This document shows, piece by piece, positions 9,256 to 16,570 of a DNA stretch of 64,000 bases. This stretch comes from Sungkyunkwania multivorans (GTDB lineage: Bacteria > Bacteroidota > Bacteroidia > Flavobacteriales > Flavobacteriaceae): contig NZ_JBHTJH010000017.1 of NCBI RefSeq assembly GCF_042675645.1, forward strand, positions 434,001 through 498,000. Direction: 5' to 3'. The notes beneath the pieces are model-generated. The model did no database searches and had not been told where the DNA came from. It was given only the letters and a program-made list of their open reading frames with translations. Within the stretch, counting starts at the first letter, position 1. Each line of letters starts with the position of its first letter. Made by a program: the position numbers and the translations under genes.

Positions 9256-9648
9256 CTATGATTTCTTTCTTGGGTCTAGAAGATCTGGATTGTCGATCGG
9301 ATTTTCCGTTCCTTTTAAAGAACGATCGATCTCATCGATATATTCTAATGAGTCGTCTAAATAAAACTGAAGGTTTGGAACTCTGCGCAATTGGTCTTTT
9401 GTCTTCATGGCCAATTGATGCTTTATCTGAGAAGCGTTGTCAGTGATACCCTCTAGCAACCCCTTAGCTTGGTCGTTAGGAAAGATACTTAAGAAGACTT
9501 TAGCATCCGACAGGTCTACCGTTACTTTCACCTTGGTTACAGAGATCAAAGTGCCCAAGAGGCCACCATCTCTTGCAGCCCCCTGTAAGATGTCTACCAA
9601 GTCCTTTTGGATGACACCGGCTATTTTTTTTTGCCTATTACTTTCCAT
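9256..9648 (-). CDS. rbfA: Ribosome-binding factor A
   Basis: Small 30S maturation factor of 130 residues that binds near the 5' end of 16S rRNA. Seen: ESNRQKKIAGVIQKDLVDIL at the N-terminus, ISVTKVKVTVDLSDAKVFLS (the KH-fold strand with the family DLxxAKVFxS motif), and RRVPNLQFYLDDSLEY near residues 85-100. The ATG at 9646-9648 gives the family N-terminus; an upstream in-frame start would add 19 hydrophobic residues and is rejected. A TATTTTTG box ends only 4 nt before this ATG. The permease gene follows by 5 bp. Confidence 0.95.
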   Translation of the reverse strand: MESNRQKKIAGVIQKDLVDILQGAARDGGLLGTLISVTKVKVTVDLSDAKVFLSIFPNDQAKGLLEGITDNASQIKHQLAMKTKDQLRRVPNLQFYLDDSLEYIDEIDRSLKGTENPIDNPDLLDPRKKS

Positions 9649-9652
9649 GCAG

Positions 9653-9660
9653 CAAAAATA
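9653..9660 (-). promoter_or_regulatory. Putative rbfA promoter box TATTTTTG, 4 nt from the start codon
   Basis: The minus strand reads TATTTTTG then CTGC then ATG. With the usual Bacteroidota spacing the transcript would begin at or next to the start codon. No convincing -33 TTG was found at 17-20 nt. Confidence 0.45.
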
Positions 9661-9739
9661 CGACAATAACTGATAGGAGAGTTGCAATCTTATAAGAAGA
9701 GGCATAATTTTGTTATGGTATAATCGTTAATTAATTACA

Positions 9740-10150
9740 ATGAAGAAAATCGAGCACATAGGTATTGCGGTGAAGGATTTGAACATCGCCAATGATGTAT
9801 TTGCCAAACTGATGGGAACGCCTCATTATAAGGTCGAAGAGGTAGAAAGCGAAGGCGTGCGAACTTCATTTTTTAAGTCAGGCCCAAACAAGATCGAATT
9901 GTTGGAAGCCACACGCCCCGAGAGTCCGATAGCTAAGTTCATCGAGAAGCGCGGCGAGGGCATCCATCACATAGCTTTTGATGTGGAGGATATTGAAGCC
10001 GAGATAGCCAGACTTAAGGAGGAAGGCTTTGTTGTGTTGAACGAAAAACCCAAGAAAGGAGCAGACAATAAACTGGTGGCTTTTCTCCACCCAAAGACCA
10101 CAAATGGGGTCTTGATAGAGCTCTGTCAAGAATCAGTTATTAACAATTAA
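9740..10150 (+). CDS. mce: Methylmalonyl-CoA epimerase
   Basis: VOC-fold metalloenzyme of 136 residues that interconverts (2R)- and (2S)-methylmalonyl-CoA in the propionate/succinate route. Seen: KKIEHIGIAVKDL (metal His6 region), the ENK/NKIELLEATRPESPIAKFIEKRGEGIHHIAFDVEDIE block that is diagnostic for this epimerase, and a C-terminal Glu in GVLIELCQ. Length matches the family. It is divergent from rbfA and upstream of a tRNA gene. The methylmalonyl-CoA mutase genes are not in this window. Confidence 0.95.
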   Translation: MKKIEHIGIAVKDLNIANDVFAKLMGTPHYKVEEVESEGVRTSFFKSGPNKIELLEATRPESPIAKFIEKRGEGIHHIAFDVEDIEAEIARLKEEGFVVLNEKPKKGADNKLVAFLHPKTTNGVLIELCQESVINN

Positions 10151-10197
10151 AAAGCTTGCAGGGTTTCAAAATATGTAGTATAATTGCACCCGCTCTA

Positions 10198-10271
10198 GGA
10201 CCCATAGCTCAGCTGGTTAGAGCACCTGACTCATAATCAGGGGGTCGAAGGTTCGAGCCCTTCTGGGTCCA
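10198..10271 (+). tRNA. tRNA with CAU anticodon, probably tRNA-Met
   Basis: A complete 74-nt cloverleaf can be folded: acceptor arms GGACCCA/TGGGTCC, D arm GCTC...GAGC, anticodon arm CCTGA/TCAGG with loop CTCATAA (anticodon CAT), T arm with GGTTCGAGCCC, discriminator A. The CCA end is not encoded. CAU tRNAs may be elongator Met or lysidine-modified Ile2; the acceptor stem and general look favour elongator Met, but this needs a covariance model. The first acceptor pair G-C excludes an ordinary initiator with unpaired C1. Confidence 0.85.
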
Positions 10272-10279
10272 CTTATTAA

Positions 10280-10316
10280 CAACTAAATTTGCCAATTCAA
10301 AATTTAGTTGTATTTT
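10280..10316 (+). terminator. Hairpin after the tRNA gene
   Basis: CAACTAAATTT (10280-10290) pairs perfectly with AAATTTAGTTG (10300-10310) around a 9-nt loop, followed by TATTTT. It is AU-rich and the T run is short, so it may serve as a weak terminator or a 3' processing signal for the tRNA transcript. Confidence 0.5.
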
Positions 10317-10336
10317 GGAATCGGTAAAGTAGATTT

Positions 10337-10409
10337 ATCATTCAACGAATATATTGTCCATTTATAGATTAAATGAGTGCCCCAAGCACGATTTTTTTTG
10401 TTGAATGAT
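10337..10409. repeat. Spaced inverted repeat before the small CTERM-like gene
   Basis: ATCATTCAAC (10337-10346) and GTTGAATGAT (10400-10409) are a perfect 10-bp inverted pair 53 nt apart. They lie in the leader region of the gene starting at 10440. Possible roles are a leader structure or a regulator site; nothing in the sequence decides. Confidence 0.4.
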
Positions 10410-10439
10410 TTAATTTTTTACATTTACGGCGCTATGGTT

Positions 10440-10619
10440 ATGAACAATAAACAACTTACAATGATGCTATTCCTATGTCTTTTTGCGACGATAGGATATG
10501 CGCAGACCCCGCCGCCACCACTACCGCCGCCACCACCAGGACTTCCGATAACGGAGGGCCTTTTAGGATTGGCAATGCTAGGGGTTGTGTACGGTGTTAG
10601 AAAAAGACTTAAGAGATAA
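10440..10619 (+). CDS. Small secreted Pro-rich protein with CTERM-like tail (PID-CTERM type)
   Basis: A 59-residue protein: signal peptide MNNKQLTMMLFLCLFATIGYAQ, a run of prolines (TPPPPLPPPPPGLP), then a tripartite tail with a short motif LPITEG, a hydrophobic helix LLGLAMLGVVYGV and basic residues RKRLKR. This is the shape of PEP-CTERM-like sorting signals; in flavobacteria very short proteins ending PPPGLPID-helix-basic are called PID-CTERM proteins. The D of PID is replaced here by T. After signal cleavage little more than the sorting tail remains. ATGs at 10434 and 10440 are both possible. No exosortase gene is in the window. Confidence 0.7.
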   Translation: MNNKQLTMMLFLCLFATIGYAQTPPPPLPPPPPGLPITEGLLGLAMLGVVYGVRKRLKR

Positions 10620-10630
10620 GTATTATGATA

Positions 10631-10666
10631 AAGTACTGTTTCGGAAACCGAACAGTGCTTTTTTAT
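10631..10666 (+). terminator. Rho-independent terminator after the small CTERM-like gene
   Basis: AAGTACTGTTTCGG pairs with CCGAACAGTGCTT with one bulged T and one G-T pair, loop AAA, followed by TTTTATTTT. It is 11 bp after the stop codon at 10619. Confidence 0.8.
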
Positions 10667-10714
10667 TTTGGCCCCAAACGAAACTTGACTCGAAAATAAG
10701 ATGCTCTAATAGTC

Positions 10715-11302
10715 TTATTTGGCAGCATGTAACTTAGCCACATACTTTCCGATTACGTCGAACTCTAAATTCACTTTTTGACCTACTGTCATGGAGCTAA
10801 AATTGGTGTGCTCGAAAGTGTAAGGGATGATAGCGACACTAAAGCGATTCTTCTCAGAATTAACAACAGTCAAGCTTACTCCGTTTACAGTAATAGAACC
10901 TTTTTCAATCGTATGATTATTCAATGAAGGGTCGTATTCGAAGGTAAAGAACCAACTACCATTCTGTTCTTCCAAGGCCACACAACGACCAGTCTGATCT
11001 ACATGCCCCTGCACAAGATGACCGTCTAGGCGGTCACCGAGCTTCATCCCGCGTTCTAAATTAACACGATCACCAGGTTGCAGGTGGTTTATGGTAGTCT
11101 TTTGGAGCGTTTCTTTTATGGCAGTTACTACATAGGTGTCATCCGTGACACTTACCACGGTTAGACAAACACCATTGTGAGCAACACTTTGGTCTATCTT
11201 TAATTCCCTGGCTAGATCAGTTCTAATGGTAAGGTGAAGATTTTCTTGTTCTTTTTCACGTTTGGCAACAATTCCAAGTTGCTCAATAATTCCTGTAAAC
11301 AT
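10715..11302 (-). CDS. ribE: Riboflavin synthase alpha chain
   Basis: Enzyme of 195 residues that dismutates two 6,7-dimethyl-8-ribityllumazine molecules to riboflavin. Seen: MFTGIIEQLG start, two tandem lumazine-binding barrels each with a VNGVSLTV/HNGVCLTVV motif, and GHLVQGHVDQTG in the linker between them. The ATG at 11300-11302 gives the invariant MFTGI start; an upstream extension of 18 residues is rejected. It is divergent from pdxA across a 60-bp intergenic region that holds box-like elements for both directions. Confidence 0.96.
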   Translation of the reverse strand: MFTGIIEQLGIVAKREKEQENLHLTIRTDLARELKIDQSVAHNGVCLTVVSVTDDTYVVTAIKETLQKTTINHLQPGDRVNLERGMKLGDRLDGHLVQGHVDQTGRCVALEEQNGSWFFTFEYDPSLNNHTIEKGSITVNGVSLTVVNSEKNRFSVAIIPYTFEHTNFSSMTVGQKVNLEFDVIGKYVAKLHAAK

Positions 11303-11319
11303 GGAAAGGATTAAATGGT

Positions 11320-11340
11320 TAAATTTGCGAATCAAAGGTA
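11320..11340. promoter_or_regulatory. Divergent ribE / pdxA promoter boxes
   Basis: TAAATTTG on the plus strand (11320-11327) lies 35 nt before pdxA. TACCTTTG on the minus strand (11333-11340) lies 30 nt before ribE. The two boxes are only 5 nt apart, so the two transcripts probably compete or are co-regulated. Assigned by consensus only. Confidence 0.45.
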
Positions 11341-11362
11341 CAAATAAAAGGAGCAATCGTTA

Positions 11363-12409
11363 ATGAACAAGGTAGAAAAGATACGCGTAGGAATTTCGAT
11401 AGGAGATTTGAACGGAATAGGTCCCGAAGTAGTCCTAAAGACCTTTGAGGACCCACGGATGCTCGATTTTTGTACTCCTGTTATTTTTGCGTCCTCCAAA
11501 GTGCTCTCTTTTCAAAAAAAGCAACTGAAACTAGCTACCAACTTTCAAAGTGTTGACCATGTGGATCGCATTGTCCACGGAAAGGTAAACGTGATCAACG
11601 TTTGGAACGAGGGTGTAGAGATCAACTTTGGCCAATCCGATGAAAAGATCGGAGACTATGCTAGAAAATCGTTGGAAGCTGCTACAAAAGCGCTGAAAGA
11701 AGGCAAGGTGGACGTGCTGGTCACAGCACCCATAAATAAGCACAATATCCAATCTAAAGAATTTGACTTCCCCGGCCATACCGATTATCTCGCCAAAGAA
11801 CTCGATGGCGAAAGCCTTATGTTTATGATTACTGGAGAGCTTAAGGTAGGTCTTCTTACAGACCATGTGCCCGTTAGTGAGATCGCCAATCACATCACCC
11901 CAGAATTGATAAAAAAGAAAATTGGGATCATCCATGATTCATTGGTGAAGGACTTTAGGGTTAGAAAACCAAAGATAGCTGTGCTGGGAATCAATCCGCA
12001 TAGTGGAGATAACGGTGTCATAGGGAAAGAAGATGATGAGATACTTAGACCAACCATCAAAGAGCTCTTTGAAGGAGGCAAGCTTGTTTACGGGCCATAT
12101 TCTGCAGATAGTTTTTTCGGCTCGGACGGATATAAAAAGTTTGATGCAATAGTGGCAGCCTATCACGATCAAGGACTCATTCCTTTTAAGACACTTTCTT
12201 TCGGAAAAGGAGTTAATTACACCGCAGGCCTAGAAAAGGTGAGGACCTCTCCCGACCATGGTACGGCGTATGAAGTCGCAGGAAAGGGTGAAGCCGACAA
12301 CAGCTCATTCAAAGAGGCATTGTTCGCTGCTTTGTCGATATATAAGGCAAGAAACGAACATGTTGAACTCACCAGTAATGTGCTCAAAAAGCGCCCCGCC
12401 AAGATATGA
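11363..12409 (+). CDS. pdxA: 4-hydroxythreonine-4-phosphate dehydrogenase
   Basis: NAD-dependent enzyme of 348 residues in the DXP-dependent pyridoxal phosphate pathway. Seen: GISIGDLNGIGPEVVLKTF near residues 10-27, TAPINKHNIQSKEFDFPGHTDYLA (residues ~116-140, substrate and metal His region), LLTDHVPVSEI, GINPHSGDNGVIGKEDDEI and AAYHDQGLIPFK, then SPDHGTAYEVAGKG. All are the metal-binding and phosphate-binding motifs of PdxA. Length fits. Divergent from ribE; the DUF177 gene follows after ~97 bp with its own box. Confidence 0.96.
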   Translation: MNKVEKIRVGISIGDLNGIGPEVVLKTFEDPRMLDFCTPVIFASSKVLSFQKKQLKLATNFQSVDHVDRIVHGKVNVINVWNEGVEINFGQSDEKIGDYARKSLEAATKALKEGKVDVLVTAPINKHNIQSKEFDFPGHTDYLAKELDGESLMFMITGELKVGLLTDHVPVSEIANHITPELIKKKIGIIHDSLVKDFRVRKPKIAVLGINPHSGDNGVIGKEDDEILRPTIKELFEGGKLVYGPYSADSFFGSDGYKKFDAIVAAYHDQGLIPFKTLSFGKGVNYTAGLEKVRTSPDHGTAYEVAGKGEADNSSFKEALFAALSIYKARNEHVELTSNVLKKRPAKI

Positions 12410-12452
12410 ACAAAAAAATGTTGACAACCATTTCCTAGAACGAAAATTTGTT

Positions 12453-12460
12453 TATCTTTG
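12453..12460 (+). promoter_or_regulatory. Putative promoter box of the DUF177-rpmF-fabH-acc cluster
   Basis: TATCTTTG matches TAnnTTTG and lies 45 nt before the DUF177 start, between pdxA and this gene. TTTC at 12431-12434 with an 18-nt spacer is a poor -33 candidate. Confidence 0.5.
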
Positions 12461-12505
12461 CACCCGCCTTTATCTTGAGGTAGGGGCGTTCAAACTGAGG
12501 TTAAG

Positions 12506-13039
12506 ATGAAGAATTTGAGAACGTTCGAAATCCCATTTGTGGGTTTAAAGCAAGGAACGCACCAGTTTGAGCATCATGTGGATGATGCATTCTTTGAAAC
12601 TTTTGAATACGCTGAATTCAACAGTGCAGATCTCCAGGTAACAACAATGCTGGAAAAGAAAAGCACATTGCTTGAGTTCGGTTTTCAGGTAAGTGGGACG
12701 GTCAATGTAAATTGCGACCTGACCAATGAGCCTTTTGACCTTCCTATAGAAGGAAGTCTTAAGTTGATCGTGAAATTTGGAGAAGAGTTCAATGATGAGA
12801 ATGATGAAATTCTGATCATCCCTCATGGAGAACATAAAGTTCAGGTGGCACAGTATATCTATGAAATGATCGTCTTGTCCACACCTACCAAAAGAGTACA
12901 CCCGGGCATTGCCGACGGGACCCTGAAAAGCGAACTTCTTGAAAAGTTGGAGGAATTGCAACCAAAAGAAGTACAAGATGATACTGAGGAAACAGATCCT
13001 CGCTGGGATACATTAAAGAAACTATTAACAGATAAATAA
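12506..13039 (+). CDS. DUF177 (YceD-like) protein
   Basis: A 177-residue acidic protein. It has the DUF177 layout: a substrate-like fold with VNVNCDLTNEPFDLPIEGSL where a Cys2-type core is often seen in relatives, then an acidic stretch and YIYEMIVLSTPTKRVHPG. In most bacteria this gene sits directly before rpmF, exactly as here (9 bp gap). YceD in other bacteria affects 23S rRNA processing or accumulation; that is family knowledge, not shown here. It heads the fatty-acid/ribosomal cluster. Confidence 0.88.
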   Translation: MKNLRTFEIPFVGLKQGTHQFEHHVDDAFFETFEYAEFNSADLQVTTMLEKKSTLLEFGFQVSGTVNVNCDLTNEPFDLPIEGSLKLIVKFGEEFNDENDEILIIPHGEHKVQVAQYIYEMIVLSTPTKRVHPGIADGTLKSELLEKLEELQPKEVQDDTEETDPRWDTLKKLLTDK

Positions 13040-13048
13040 GAATTAGCG

Positions 13049-13246
13049 ATGGCGCATCCTAAGAGAAAAATATCGAAAACTAGAAGAGACAAGAGAAGAA
13101 CTCACTATAAGGCAGTGGCTCCAACATTGGCCACAGACCCAACAACAGGAGAGGCACATTTGTTTCATAGAGCACATTGGCACGAAGGAAAATTGTACTA
13201 CAGAGGCCAAGTGCTAGTTGACAATACAGAAGAGAACGTAGCTTAA
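13049..13246 (+). CDS. rpmF: 50S ribosomal protein L32
   Basis: A 65-residue basic protein starting AHPKRKISKTRRDKRRTHYK, the invariant L32 N-terminus. The zinc-binding Cys pairs found in some L32 proteins are absent, so this is the zinc-free form. It follows the DUF177 gene by 9 bp and is followed by a terminator hairpin, so the rpmF message may end before fabH in part. Confidence 0.97.
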   Translation: MAHPKRKISKTRRDKRRTHYKAVAPTLATDPTTGEAHLFHRAHWHEGKLYYRGQVLVDNTEENVA

Positions 13247-13266
13247 GAAAAATAGTACTTACGTTA

Positions 13267-13294
13267 AAACTCTCGCCATAGCGAGGGTTTTTTT
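13267..13294 (+). terminator. Terminator after rpmF
   Basis: CTCGC (13272-13276) pairs with GCGAG (13281-13285) around CATA; the stem is extended by a T-G pair, a C-G pair and A-T pairs that run into the following T tract ending at 13294. It separates rpmF from fabH. Confidence 0.8.
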
Positions 13295-13418
13295 ATTTAA
13301 AATTTTTCTAAGTGTCAAAAACCACTTAATTTGCACCACTATTTACAGTATTTTTAGTAATTTGAATCAATTTTATTTGATTTTTTGCTAAAATGACCAA
13401 TAATTAGGTAAAACTGAT

Positions 13419-14414
13419 ATGAGCAAAATCACGGCAGCCATTACAGCTGTAGGTGCATATGTGCCAGAATTCGTGTTATCCAACAAGGTGTTGGAAACCA
13501 TGGTAGATACCAATGATGAGTGGATCACCACTCGTACAGGAATCAAAGAAAGGAGAATTCTCAAAGAAGAGGGCAAAGGCACCTCTTTTCTCGCAATAAA
13601 GGCCGCTCAAGATCTTTTGAATAAACGGGGGCTTGACCCAAAAGAAATCGATTTGATCATCGTTGCTTCGGCTACTCCAGATATGCCAGTGGCCGCAACC
13701 GCATGCTTCGTCGCTTCCGAAATCGGAGCCGTCAATGCATTTTCTTACGACCTTCAGGCGGCATGCTCTAGTTTTCTTTATGGGATGTCCACAGCGGCGA
13801 GCTATATAGAATCTGGCAGATATAAAAAAGTACTGCTGATCGGAGCAGATAAAATGTCTTCGATCATCGATTATACAGACAGGACCACCTGCATCATCTT
13901 TGGAGATGGTGCAGGTGCCGTTCTTTTTGAGCCTAACCAAGAGGGGCTTGGGCTTCAAGACGAGTATCTCAGAACTGATGGTGTCGGGCGTGAATTTCTA
14001 AAGATCGAAGCTGGCGGATCCATACTTCCTCCATCTGAAGAGACCGTTAAGAATAAGCAACATTTCGTTCATCAAGATGGTAAAACCGTGTTTAAATTCG
14101 CAGTTTCCAATATGGCAGATGTAAGCGAAAAGATCATGCAGCGCAATCAGATGGAACATGATGATGTAAACTGGTTGGTGCCACATCAAGCCAATAAAAG
14201 AATTATAGACGCAACGGCCAATCGGATGAAATTAGATGCGTCAAAGGTGATGATGAATATCCATAAATATGGAAATACCACCTCGGCAACCTTACCCCTA
14301 TTATTAAGCGATTATGAGAATCAATTGAAGAAAGGCGACAATCTTATCTTCGCAGCTTTTGGAGGAGGATTCACCTGGGGAGCAATATACCTCAAGTGGG
14401 CTTATAACTCTTAA
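13419..14414 (+). CDS. fabH: Beta-ketoacyl-ACP synthase III
   Basis: Initiating condensing enzyme of type II fatty-acid synthesis (331 residues): joins acetyl- or branched acyl-CoA with malonyl-ACP. The Cys-His-Asn triad is visible: Cys116 (DLQAACSSFLYG), His256 (WLVPHQANKRI) and Asn286 (IHKYGNTTSA). The ending FAAFGGGFTWGAIYLKW is typical. Neighbours rpmF upstream and accB/accC downstream form the common rpmF-fabH-accBC arrangement of Bacteroidota. Branched-starter specificity is likely in this group but cannot be read here. Confidence 0.96.
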   Translation: MSKITAAITAVGAYVPEFVLSNKVLETMVDTNDEWITTRTGIKERRILKEEGKGTSFLAIKAAQDLLNKRGLDPKEIDLIIVASATPDMPVAATACFVASEIGAVNAFSYDLQAACSSFLYGMSTAASYIESGRYKKVLLIGADKMSSIIDYTDRTTCIIFGDGAGAVLFEPNQEGLGLQDEYLRTDGVGREFLKIEAGGSILPPSEETVKNKQHFVHQDGKTVFKFAVSNMADVSEKIMQRNQMEHDDVNWLVPHQANKRIIDATANRMKLDASKVMMNIHKYGNTTSATLPLLLSDYENQLKKGDNLIFAAFGGGFTWGAIYLKWAYNS

Positions 14415-14459
14415 CGAATAATATTTAAACTAAGACTAACAGCTAACTAAACCTATATC

Positions 14460-14951
14460 ATGGATCTTAAGGAAATTCAAAACTTGATCAAATTTGTGGC
14501 AAAATCAGGCGCCAGCGAAGTAAAGTTAGAGATGGATGATGTAAAGATCACCATCAGAACCGGAAGTGAAGGCGCTAAAGGTGAAACAACATTTGTACAG
14601 CAGATTCCCGTCGCTGCTGCTACAGGAATGCCGCCTGCAGCACAACCAGTTGCTGCCGCACCAGAGCCGGCCAAAGAGACCAAGACGGATTCAGCATCGG
14701 ACGATTCTAAGTATATCACGATCAAGTCACCTATCATCGGAACGTTCTACCGAAAGCCTTCCCCAGACAAACCTTCTTTTGTAGAGGTAGGCCAAAGCGT
14801 GGCAGTAGGAGACGTATTATGCGTCATTGAAGCTATGAAACTTTTCAACGAAATAGAATCTGAAGTTTCAGGAACTATAGTGAAAGTGTTGGTAGATGAT
14901 TCTTCACCGGTAGAATTCGACCAACCACTGTTTTTAATAGACCCATCTTAA
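14460..14951 (+). CDS. accB: Biotin carboxyl carrier protein of acetyl-CoA carboxylase
   Basis: A 163-residue BCCP. N-terminal helix region DLKEIQNLIKFVAKSGASEVKL, an Ala/Pro-rich flexible linker (about 48-75), then a biotinyl domain (about 85-163) with the biotin-accepting Lys127 in EAMKLFNEI. It carries carboxybiotin between AccC and the carboxyltransferase. Directly upstream of accC (90 bp) and downstream of fabH (45 bp), consistent with one operon. Confidence 0.97.
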   Translation: MDLKEIQNLIKFVAKSGASEVKLEMDDVKITIRTGSEGAKGETTFVQQIPVAAATGMPPAAQPVAAAPEPAKETKTDSASDDSKYITIKSPIIGTFYRKPSPDKPSFVEVGQSVAVGDVLCVIEAMKLFNEIESEVSGTIVKVLVDDSSPVEFDQPLFLIDPS

Positions 14952-15041
14952 TCAAATTGTAAAATTCCAATAATCAAAAGCCAAATCCCATAAATAAGGT
15001 GTTTGGTGCTTGGAATTTGAGATTTTTAATTTGAAAAAATT

Positions 15042-16391
15042 ATGTTTAAAAAGATATTAATTGCAAACAGAGGCGAGATCGCATTGCGAGTAATACGTAC
15101 CTGCAAAGAGATGGGAATAAAGACTGTTGCTGTCTATTCTACCGCAGATGCCGAAAGCCTACATGTTCGTTTTGCAGATGAAGCGGTTTGCATCGGCCCA
15201 GCACCAAGCAATCAGTCATACCTAAAGATGGCAAACATCATCGCTGCGGCAGAGATCACCAACGCCGATGCCATTCATCCAGGATATGGCTTTCTCTCCG
15301 AAAATGCAAAGTTCTCAAAGATCTGTGAAGAGCACGAAATTAAGTTTATCGGAGCTTCTCCAGAGATGATCGAAAAAATGGGTGATAAGGCTACAGCAAA
15401 GGCTACAATGAAAGCGGCTGGTGTTCCTACCATACCGGGATCTGAGGGATTGTTAGAATCCTTTGAACAAACCGAAAAGTTAGCACGAGAGATGGGATAC
15501 CCTGTAATGTTGAAGGCTACCGCTGGTGGTGGAGGTAAAGGAATGCGTGCTGTTTGGAAAGAAGAAGATCTCCGCAAAGCTTGGGATTCGGCCAGACAAG
15601 AAGCTGGAGCGGCATTTGGTAACGATGGGATGTACATGGAAAAGCTTATCGAAGAACCACGTCATATAGAGATTCAGGTCATCGGGGACCAGTTTGGAAA
15701 AGCTTGCCACCTGTCGGAAAGAGATTGCTCCGTACAACGCAGACATCAGAAGTTGACAGAAGAAACGCCTTCACCATTCATGACCGATAAGTTGCGTAAA
15801 GAAATGGGAGAAGCTGCGGTAAGAGCCGCCGAATTTATAAAGTATGAAGGAGCAGGAACAGTAGAGTTCCTTGTCGACAAACATCGTAACTTCTATTTTA
15901 TGGAGATGAATACGCGTATTCAAGTGGAACATCCCATTACAGAACAGGTCATCGATTTTGACCTCATAAGAGAACAGATCCTAGTAGCTGCGGGAGTGCC
16001 GATTTCTGGCAAGAACTATATACCAAAGCTACATTCTATCGAGTGCCGCATCAATGCAGAGGATCCTCATAATGATTTTCGCCCTTCCCCCGGAAGGATC
16101 ACCACACTTCACATGCCAGGAGGCCATGGTGTGCGTTTGGACACCCATGTATATAGTGGTTACACCATTCCCCCCAACTACGATTCGATGATCGCCAAAC
16201 TGATCACAACGGCTCAGACCAGAGAAGAGGCGATCAATAAGATGAAGCGTGCGTTGGACGAATTTGTGATCGAAGGAATCAAAACGACCATTCCCTTCCA
16301 TCGACAATTGATGGATCATCCCGATTATGTCGCTGGGAACTATACCACCAAGTTCATGGAGGACTTTGAAATGGCCGAGACAGAGGACTGA
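15042..16391 (+). CDS. accC: Biotin carboxylase subunit of acetyl-CoA carboxylase
   Basis: ATP-grasp enzyme of 449 residues that carboxylates biotin on AccB. Seen: FKKILIANRGEIALRVIRTC start, the HPGYGFLSENAKF substrate strand near residue 80, the glycine-rich ATP lid KATAGGGGKGMRAV near 160, and EMNTRIQVEHPITEQV near 290 for metal and catalytic residues. Length is that of a stand-alone biotin carboxylase, not a fused propionyl/pyruvate enzyme. Followed by a clear terminator, closing the fabH-accB-accC unit. Confidence 0.97.
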   Translation: MFKKILIANRGEIALRVIRTCKEMGIKTVAVYSTADAESLHVRFADEAVCIGPAPSNQSYLKMANIIAAAEITNADAIHPGYGFLSENAKFSKICEEHEIKFIGASPEMIEKMGDKATAKATMKAAGVPTIPGSEGLLESFEQTEKLAREMGYPVMLKATAGGGGKGMRAVWKEEDLRKAWDSARQEAGAAFGNDGMYMEKLIEEPRHIEIQVIGDQFGKACHLSERDCSVQRRHQKLTEETPSPFMTDKLRKEMGEAAVRAAEFIKYEGAGTVEFLVDKHRNFYFMEMNTRIQVEHPITEQVIDFDLIREQILVAAGVPISGKNYIPKLHSIECRINAEDPHNDFRPSPGRITTLHMPGGHGVRLDTHVYSGYTIPPNYDSMIAKLITTAQTREEAINKMKRALDEFVIEGIKTTIPFHRQLMDHPDYVAGNYTTKFMEDFEMAETED

Positions 16392-16412
16392 TCCTAAAGA
16401 ACAATGATATCT

Positions 16413-16438
16413 AGCTCCCTATATTGGGAGCTTTTTTT
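16413..16438 (+). terminator. Terminator after accC
   Basis: AGCTCCC (16413-16419) pairs with GGGAGCT (16426-16432), loop TATATT, then six T. It lies 22 bp after the accC stop. Confidence 0.9.
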
Positions 16439-16570
16439 ATCTTTCTTAAATTGCTTACATCGCTTATTTTCTGTCGCTTCTAATTAAGACCTTCCTCGCA
16501 ATTAGATCCAAACCATCTACAAGAAAAAATTAAGCCCTAAAGCGTATCTTTATAACAACTAGTTTTGTAT

